A DNA stretch of 8,997 bases, from contig JADFJI010000062.1 of the NCBI GenBank assembly GCA_022566235.1, positions 1-8,997 of the forward strand, read 5' to 3'. Origin of the DNA: Chloroflexota bacterium (lineage in GTDB: Bacteria > Chloroflexota > Dehalococcoidia > Plut-88900). The notes beneath the pieces were generated by a model. The model ran no database searches, was not told the origin of the DNA, and saw only the letters and a program-made list of their open reading frames with translations. This document shows, piece after piece, positions 4,555 through 8,997 of this stretch; position 1 is the first letter of the stretch; every line of letters begins with the position of its first letter. A program made the translations under genes and the position numbers.

Positions 4555-6915
4555 GTGACCCGTAAAGAAAACATGGATAGACCAGACGAACCTACTACAA
4601 CGACCCCCGTAAAGGTAACTGACGTTACTCTCAGGGACGGGCATCAGTCCATCCTGGCCACGCGCATGCGCACCGAGGACATGGAGCCGATAGCGGGCGA
4701 GATGGACCAGATGGGTTTTCACTCCATGGAGGTGTGGGGAGGGGCCACCTTCGATGTGGCCCATCGTTTTCTGAACGAAGACCCGTGGGAGCGGGTTAGG
4801 GTGCTGAAGCGCCTCATGCCCAAGACCCCGCTCCAAATGCTGCTGAGAGGCCAGAACCTGGTGGGCTACCGCAATTACCCCGATGATGTGGTGAAGGCGT
4901 TCGTTCACCAATCGGCAGAAGTGGGGATCGATATCTTCCGGGTCTTCGATGCGCTGAACGATGAGCGGAACATGGTGACCTGTTTTGCCGCTATCAAGGA
5001 GAGTGGGAAACATATTCAGGCATGCCTGAGCTACACTATCACCGGAGACGGGCTGGGGGGGCCGGTCTACACCCTGGAGTACTACGTGAAGAAGGCCCTG
5101 AAGCTCCAGGAGATGGGGGCCGACAGCCTGTGCATCAAGGACATGGGCGGGCTCCTGAGCCCATACGACGCCTACGAGCTGGTCAAGGCGCTGAAGGCGA
5201 AACTGAAGATTCCCATTCAGCTTCACACCCACTACACCAGCGGGATGGCATCTATGAGCGCGCTGAAGGCCATAGAGGCGGGCCTGGATATACTGGACAC
5301 GTCCCTTGCGCCCTTTGCCCTGCGCTCCTCTCACCCTTCGGTCGAGGCCATGGCGGTGGCCTTCAAAGGACGACCCAGGGAACCTGAGCTAGACATGAGC
5401 AAGGCCCCGGGTATCGCCCGACACCTGGAGAGGATCTTCCCCAAGTACCGGAATTTTCTGGACACCAGCAGGCTATCGGTCATAGATACCCAGGTGATCA
5501 GCCACCAGGTCCCCGGGGGCATGATAAGCAACCTGGTCGCTCAGCTTAGGGAGGCGGATGCCCTGGACAAGCTGGACCAGGTGCACCAGGAGCTTCAGCG
5601 GGTGAGGGCAGACCTGGGATTCCCGCCCCTGGTGACGCCCACCAGCCAGATAATCGGCATCCAGGCCGTCCAGAATGTGCTCTTCGGCAGGTATAAGAAT
5701 ATCTCTAACCAGGTGAAGGACTATGTCTACGGCCTGTATGGCCAGCCCCCAGCCCCGATGGACCCCGACCTGGTAAAGCGGGCCTTGAAAGATTATCCCA
5801 GGGGCCAGAAGCCCATTACCGACAGGCCTGCAGACCATCTTGAGCCGGAGATGGAGAAGGCGAAGAAGGAGACCGATGGCATCGCAAAGGGCATAGAGGA
5901 TGTGCTGACCTACGCCCTCTTTCCCGCTACGGGGATGAAGTTCCTCAGATGGAAATACGGGTTGGAGGAGCCTCCCGCAGAGGTCCGGCCCAGGACCCTG
6001 GAAGAGGTGGAGGCTGAGGACCGGCTCATCAAGGAGGCTAAGGAGGGCAGGCTGGTAGCAAAGGGAGAGGGGGCTAAGGCCAAAGGCCCGACCCGCCGCT
6101 CCTTCAATGTCTGGGTGGGTGATGAGCAGTTTCAGGTGGACGTGGAACCCCTTTCGGAGGTTCCGATATCGGTCACCAGGGCCGCGCTCAAGCCGGCCAC
6201 GGTAGCGCCCCGCCCCGTATCTACGCCTCCCGTCTCCAGGCCCGTTTCCCCGGCCCCTCGACCGTCTGCGCCGGCCCCGACTCCCGGCCCTGCTCCCAGG
6301 GCGGCGTCTGCTGCTCCGGCTTCCGGGGACGGGACCTTCTCCGTGGTGTCCCCCATGCCCGGTACCGTTATCCGCTACGAGGTGGAGGTGGGCCAGGAGG
6401 TGAAGGTCGGGCAGAGCGTGATACTGATAGAGACGATGAAGATGGAGAATTCGCTGCCCTCGCCCGTAGACGGCAAGGTAGTGTCGCTGCCGTGCAGTCC
6501 CGGACAATCGGTGGCCAAGGGTGAGGTGCTGGTTGTTATAGAGACGGCGGGCGCAGCCACGGAATCACCCCAGGCGGCACCGAAGCCGTCCCAGGAAACG
6601 GGACTCGCTGCGCCGGCCCCGACGCCACCGGAGGTGGCGGCGCCATCACCTGAGGAGACCCGGGCCCAGCCGCCCAGGGCCGAATCAGCCGCCGTAGAGG
6701 GAGCCACGTCCGTGGTGTCCCCTATGCCTGGGATCGTCATCCGCTACGAGGTGGAGGTGGGCCAGGAGGTGAAGACCGGGCAAAGTGTGATACTGATAGA
6801 GACGATGAAGATGGAGAACTCGTTGCCCTCGCCTGTAGACGGCAAGGTGGTGTCGCTGCCGTGCAGTCCCGGGCAATCGGTGGCCAAGGGCGAGGTGCTG
6901 GCCGTAATCGGCTAG
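4555..6915 (+). CDS. 5S/OadA-type carboxyltransferase fused to two tandem biotinyl domains
   Basis: Transfers carboxyl between oxaloacetate/pyruvate and biotin, and carries its own biotin. 786 aa. Residues 18-~300 form the metal-dependent TIM barrel: TDVTLRDGHQS (22-32; Asp23 metal ligand, family usually RDAHQS), SLCIKDMGG with the conserved Lys195, and LHTHYTSGM with His224/His226 as metal ligands. The conserved PycB/OadA C-terminal carboxyltransferase region follows to ~490, then an FNVWVGDEQFQVDV strand segment (517-530), a Pro/Ala linker (~538-594), biotinyl domain 1 (596-659, biotin Lys629 in ETMKMEN), a second Pro/Ala/Glu linker (660-718) and biotinyl domain 2 (719-782, Lys752). Start: GTG 4555 or ATG 4573; neither has a strong ribosome site. 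Oxaloacetate decarboxylase alpha and pyruvate carboxylase subunit B are usually about 600 aa with one biotinyl domain. No membrane beta/gamma decarboxylase subunit or biotin carboxylase is adjacent, but a 12S-type gene is, which favours a transcarboxylase 5S+1.3S fusion. Pyruvate carboxylase subunit B remains possible. Confidence 0.92.
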   Translation: MTRKENMDRPDEPTTTTPVKVTDVTLRDGHQSILATRMRTEDMEPIAGEMDQMGFHSMEVWGGATFDVAHRFLNEDPWERVRVLKRLMPKTPLQMLLRGQNLVGYRNYPDDVVKAFVHQSAEVGIDIFRVFDALNDERNMVTCFAAIKESGKHIQACLSYTITGDGLGGPVYTLEYYVKKALKLQEMGADSLCIKDMGGLLSPYDAYELVKALKAKLKIPIQLHTHYTSGMASMSALKAIEAGLDILDTSLAPFALRSSHPSVEAMAVAFKGRPREPELDMSKAPGIARHLERIFPKYRNFLDTSRLSVIDTQVISHQVPGGMISNLVAQLREADALDKLDQVHQELQRVRADLGFPPLVTPTSQIIGIQAVQNVLFGRYKNISNQVKDYVYGLYGQPPAPMDPDLVKRALKDYPRGQKPITDRPADHLEPEMEKAKKETDGIAKGIEDVLTYALFPATGMKFLRWKYGLEEPPAEVRPRTLEEVEAEDRLIKEAKEGRLVAKGEGAKAKGPTRRSFNVWVGDEQFQVDVEPLSEVPISVTRAALKPATVAPRPVSTPPVSRPVSPAPRPSAPAPTPGPAPRAASAAPASGDGTFSVVSPMPGTVIRYEVEVGQEVKVGQSVILIETMKMENSLPSPVDGKVVSLPCSPGQSVAKGEVLVVIETAGAATESPQAAPKPSQETGLAAPAPTPPEVAAPSPEETRAQPPRAESAAVEGATSVVSPMPGIVIRYEVEVGQEVKTGQSVILIETMKMENSLPSPVDGKVVSLPCSPGQSVAKGEVLAVIG
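6340..6531 (+). repeat. Intragenic duplication, unit 1 (first biotinyl domain)
   Basis: These 192 nt align without gaps to 6709-6900, 369 nt downstream. I count 15 mismatches, about 92% identity. It encodes residues 596-659 with the biotin attachment Lys629 (codon 6439-6441). Confidence 0.93.
6709..6900 (+). repeat. Intragenic duplication, unit 2 (second biotinyl domain)
   Basis: Partner of 6340-6531. The encoded 64 residues differ at two positions (Thr to Ile after SPMPG, Val to Thr after GQEVK); 12 of the 15 nucleotide differences are silent. Attachment Lys752 is codon 6808-6810. The linkers before the two units are both Pro/Ala-rich but not obviously duplicated. Confidence 0.93.
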
Positions 6916-6945
6916 GGGCCCGAAGGGACAGGGGCCTTGGGGCCC
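6916..6945. repeat. Possible hairpin between the biotinyl-carboxyltransferase gene and icd
   Basis: The self-complementary gggccc occurs at 6916-6921 and 6940-6945 with an 18-nt interval that includes another GC-rich stretch. It resembles the gggccc-armed hairpin at 4459-4483 in the previous gap. No T-tract follows, so a terminator call is not supported. Confidence 0.25.
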
Positions 6946-6977
6946 GGATAGTTCTGGCGGACACGATATAAACCTGT

Positions 6978-6986
6978 AGGGGAGGA
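6978..6986 (+). promoter_or_regulatory. Strong ribosome binding site fixing a TTG start
   Basis: aggggagga lies 6 nt before the TTG at 6993-6995 and is the best Shine-Dalgarno match seen in the window. The ATG at 6997-6999 is out of frame with the dehydrogenase, and the next in-frame ATG is about 34 codons downstream with no comparable site. This supports TTG initiation. Confidence 0.7.
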
Positions 6987-6992
6987 ACCATT

Positions 6993-8195
6993 TTGGATGA
7001 CGCGAAGGCTATAGACGCGGCAAAAGAGCAGTTTGGTAAGGTGCTGAAGGAGCAGCTCCAGCGGATTGAGCGGATCAAGGGCCAATCCGAGCGCATGGAC
7101 TATACCAAGCTGGATAAGATCGTGGTGGGGATGTTGGGTGGAGATGGCATCGGCCCGTACATAGCCGAGGACGCCCAGCGGGTGCTGGAGGTCTTGCTGA
7201 AGGACGAGATCGCCAAGGGCAAAGTGGACTTTCGTGTTATCGAGGGCCTTACAATCGAGAACCGGGCCAAACACCTGAAGGCTATTCCCGACGATGTGCT
7301 GGAGGAGATCAAGAAGTGTCACGTTACACTGAAGGGTCCCACCACCACCCCTGAGAGGGGAGACGAGTGGCCCAACATCGAAAGCTGTAACGTGGCGATA
7401 CGAAAGGAGTTGGACCTCTACGCAAACATCCGCCCGGTGCGGATACCCAAGGAGGGGATCGACTGGATGTTCTTCCGGGAGAACACCGAGGACATGTATG
7501 CCGTGGGCAGCCAGGGAGTCGACGTGACGCCGGACCTGGCCATCGACTTCAAGGTGATCACCAGCCCCGGGTCGAGGAGGATTATCGATACCGCTTTCAA
7601 ATACGCCAAGGAGAACGGAAAGACCAGCGTTACGGTGGTGACCAAGGCCAATGTGATCAAGACCACCGATGGCAAGTTCCTGGACATGGCCAGAGAGGTG
7701 GCCAAGAACTACCCAGAGATCAGCTGGGAGGGCTGGTATATCGACATAATGACGGCAAAGCTGCTGGACCCGAAGCGCCGCAAGAGCTTCCAGGTCATCG
7801 TCCTCCCCAACCTGTACGGTGATATCCTCACGGACGAAGCGGCGGAGATGCAGGGAGGTGTGGGGACCGCGGGAAGCGCCAACGTGGGGGACCGGTATGC
7901 CATGTTCGAGGCGATTCACGGAAGCGCCCCCCGCATGGTGAGGGAGGGTCGGGCCAAGTATGCCGACCCCAGCTCTATGATTCGGGCGGGGGCGATGCTG
8001 CTGGACCACATTGGGTACAAAGACCTGGGCCATAGGCTGAGCATGGCCCTGGACATCTGTGGCCAGTACGAGAGGAAACTGGTGATGACCGGGCGGGACA
8101 CCGGGGCCACGGGGAAGGATTTTGGCGAGTACCTTCTGGAAACGGTCAATGACCCCAAGGTCCAATCCCGCTGGGAGGGCCTGGTATACGCGTAG
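6993..8195 (+). CDS. icd: Isocitrate dehydrogenase (isocitrate/isopropylmalate dehydrogenase family)
   Basis: Oxidative decarboxylation of isocitrate to 2-oxoglutarate in the TCA cycle. 400 aa from a TTG start. Motifs: GGDGIGP (49-55), the isocitrate site SCNVAIR (Ser131, Asn133, Arg137) with Arg147 in NIRPVR, and RENTEDMYA (162-170), where ENTED marks isocitrate rather than isopropylmalate dehydrogenases. Also seen are catalytic Tyr169 and Lys218 (VTKANVIK), metal ligands Asp251, Asp277 and Asp281 (NLYGDILTD), and HGSAP (309-313). After HGSAP, the coenzyme-determining pair that is Lys-Tyr in NADP-linked E. coli IDH and typically Asp-Ile in NAD-linked enzymes is Arg314-Met315, so coenzyme use cannot be read off. 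An N-terminal ~40-residue charged helix-like extension precedes the core. It lies 77 nt after the biotinyl-carboxyltransferase gene and is probably co-transcribed. Homoisocitrate or another beta-decarboxylating dehydrogenase is a less likely alternative. Confidence 0.88.
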   Translation: MDDAKAIDAAKEQFGKVLKEQLQRIERIKGQSERMDYTKLDKIVVGMLGGDGIGPYIAEDAQRVLEVLLKDEIAKGKVDFRVIEGLTIENRAKHLKAIPDDVLEEIKKCHVTLKGPTTTPERGDEWPNIESCNVAIRKELDLYANIRPVRIPKEGIDWMFFRENTEDMYAVGSQGVDVTPDLAIDFKVITSPGSRRIIDTAFKYAKENGKTSVTVVTKANVIKTTDGKFLDMAREVAKNYPEISWEGWYIDIMTAKLLDPKRRKSFQVIVLPNLYGDILTDEAAEMQGGVGTAGSANVGDRYAMFEAIHGSAPRMVREGRAKYADPSSMIRAGAMLLDHIGYKDLGHRLSMALDICGQYERKLVMTGRDTGATGKDFGEYLLETVNDPKVQSRWEGLVYA

Positions 8196-8263
8196 GTCGA
8201 CGGGCCTGACTCTGCGTAAAAGTTGAGCCGGCACTTTCTCGGTGGAAGGCTGACTGCTCATCT

Positions 8264-8345
8264 CCTTCGACAAGCTTCCTTCGACAAGTCCCGATACTCG
8301 GGACAAGCTCAGTACAGGCTCGGGGCAGGCAGGACAGGCAGGCTC
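8264..8345. repeat. Dispersed intergenic repeat, copy 2, with hairpin
   Basis: ccttcgacaag is repeated in tandem (8264-8274, 8278-8288) and followed by the palindrome gtcccga-tac-tcgggac (8288-8304), gctcagtacaggctc (8307-8321) and iterated caggcagg/gacaggcagg units. The same parts occur at 2490-2616 but in a different order. It sits between the convergent icd and nuoL genes and could act as a two-way transcription barrier, although no T-tract is seen. The rest of 8196-8440 shows no gene. Confidence 0.7.
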
Positions 8346-8440
8346 ACCACGAGCGGTGGCTGGATCTTCGGTTAGACCAGGCGTTGAGTATGTGCTGCGG
8401 CCTCCATGATTTACTTCAAATAAGTGGCTATTCCTCATGC

Positions 8441-8997
8441 TTAGCTGGTGGCGAACCAGAACGCGGCCATTATTACGATGAGGCCGATGGATATGCCTAT
8501 TCCGTAGACCTGTACCTGACCGGTCTGTAGCTTGGCGATTGCGCCTCCTATGTTCCGGCCTACGACCGCGACGGTGTTCACCGACCGGTCCACCACGTGT
8601 CTATCGAACTTGTCTCCGAAGTTCGCCAGGGAAGCATAGATCCCCTTCTTGACGATGATATCCTCGTAGAGGTCGTCTAAATAGTACTTTCGAGACAGGA
8701 GCGTGTGTACAGGCTTGAAGGTTTGCATGATGTCCTCTGGGGTGACGTATCGGGCTACGTACACCCCGTAGGCGGCTATTATTCCTATGATAGCGATGAG
8801 GGAAGAAGAGGTGGCTATACCGGTGTCGAAAACCTCGCCGTGACCGACGAGTAAATTGGCCATCCAGCTATCGGGTATGCCGAGTATGGAGAAGCCGGGG
8901 AGGTTGGCCAGCCCGGCGGCGAAGGCGCCCGCCGCCAGCACCACCATTGGTATGACCATGATGGCCGGGGACTCGTGGGGGGAGGCCTGGTGGCCGG
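8441..8997 (-). CDS. nuoL: NADH-quinone oxidoreductase subunit L (NuoL), C-terminal part (runs off right edge)
   Basis: Antiporter-like, proton-pumping membrane subunit of respiratory complex I. The reading frame is open to the window edge, so the true start is outside; an internal ATG at 8959 is not the start. Before it the frame reads GHQASPHESPAIM, matching the HESPxxM block near the end of the NuoL/ND5 core. The last ~185 residues hold hydrophobic segments near VIPMVVLAAGAFAAGL and LIAIIGIIAAYGVYVA, an amphipathic stretch with LLSRKYYLDDLYEDIIVKKG (the KYYxDDLY block typical of NuoL), and a final membrane helix, GIGISIGLIVIMAAFWF. The stop is TAA. It converges on icd with a 245-nt spacer; further nuo genes probably lie to the right. 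Confidence 0.9.
   Translation of the reverse strand, partial: GHQASPHESPAIMVIPMVVLAAGAFAAGLANLPGFSILGIPDSWMANLLVGHGEVFDTGIATSSSLIAIIGIIAAYGVYVARYVTPEDIMQTFKPVHTLLSRKYYLDDLYEDIIVKKGIYASLANFGDKFDRHVVDRSVNTVAVVGRNIGGAIAKLQTGQVQVYGIGISIGLIVIMAAFWFATS

Noticed and set aside
4420..5334. 304-codon open frame on the minus strand
   Set aside because: Antisense to the conserved carboxyltransferase barrel and no family similarity.
5473..6507. 344-codon open frame on the minus strand
   Set aside because: Antisense to the 5S-biotinyl gene; its Gly/Arg-rich part is the complement of the Pro/Ala linker.
8264..8345. CRISPR array or tandem satellite
   Set aside because: The repeated units are short, irregular and without spacers of constant length; there are no cas genes.
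6912..8438. 508-codon open frame on the minus strand
   Set aside because: It lies antisense to the whole isocitrate dehydrogenase gene, has no recognisable motif, and is explained by GC-rich third positions.

Overview
The window looks like a piece of a bacterial metagenome-type contig, moderately GC-rich. It holds seven recognisable protein genes plus one gene remnant. The dispersed GACAGGC-rich intergenic repeats, the many GTG/TTG starts and the mix of folate, propionate/TCA and complex I genes suggest a Chloroflexota (Dehalococcoidia-like) bacterium. That assignment is inference, and it may not apply to the first ~765 bases.

Layout: 1-765 is a chromosome-partitioning module on the minus strand, the start of parB and a parA that has lost its N-terminus. 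At about 763-775 the parA reading ends abruptly. It is joined to the C-terminal half of a Trm112-like zinc protein on the plus strand, which has also lost its 5' end. Two unrelated genes broken at the same point mean either a rearrangement or a chimeric assembly joint. 893-2346 is a two-gene folate operon on the minus strand (folP then folK), with a plausible promoter at 2416-2443. 2347-2762 is an intergenic region rich in repeats and hairpins.

2763-8195 is a plus-strand run of three genes. The first is a 12S-type acyl-CoA carboxyltransferase (522 aa). The second is a 5S/oxaloacetate-decarboxylase-alpha-type carboxyltransferase fused to two nearly identical biotin-carrier domains (786 aa). 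The third is an isocitrate dehydrogenase (400 aa). The first two supply every catalytic and carrier function of a biotin transcarboxylase (oxaloacetate + propionyl-CoA <-> pyruvate + methylmalonyl-CoA) in two polypeptides, and no ATP-dependent biotin carboxylase is visible. With isocitrate dehydrogenase next door, the cluster would link propionate/methylmalonyl-CoA metabolism to the TCA cycle. The duplicated biotinyl domain is the most unusual element in the window. 8196-8440 is a convergent intergenic spacer carrying a second copy of the repeat family. 8441-8997 is the C-terminal end of NuoL (complex I) on the minus strand, running off the right edge.

No tRNA, rRNA, CRISPR array, IS element or phage gene was seen.
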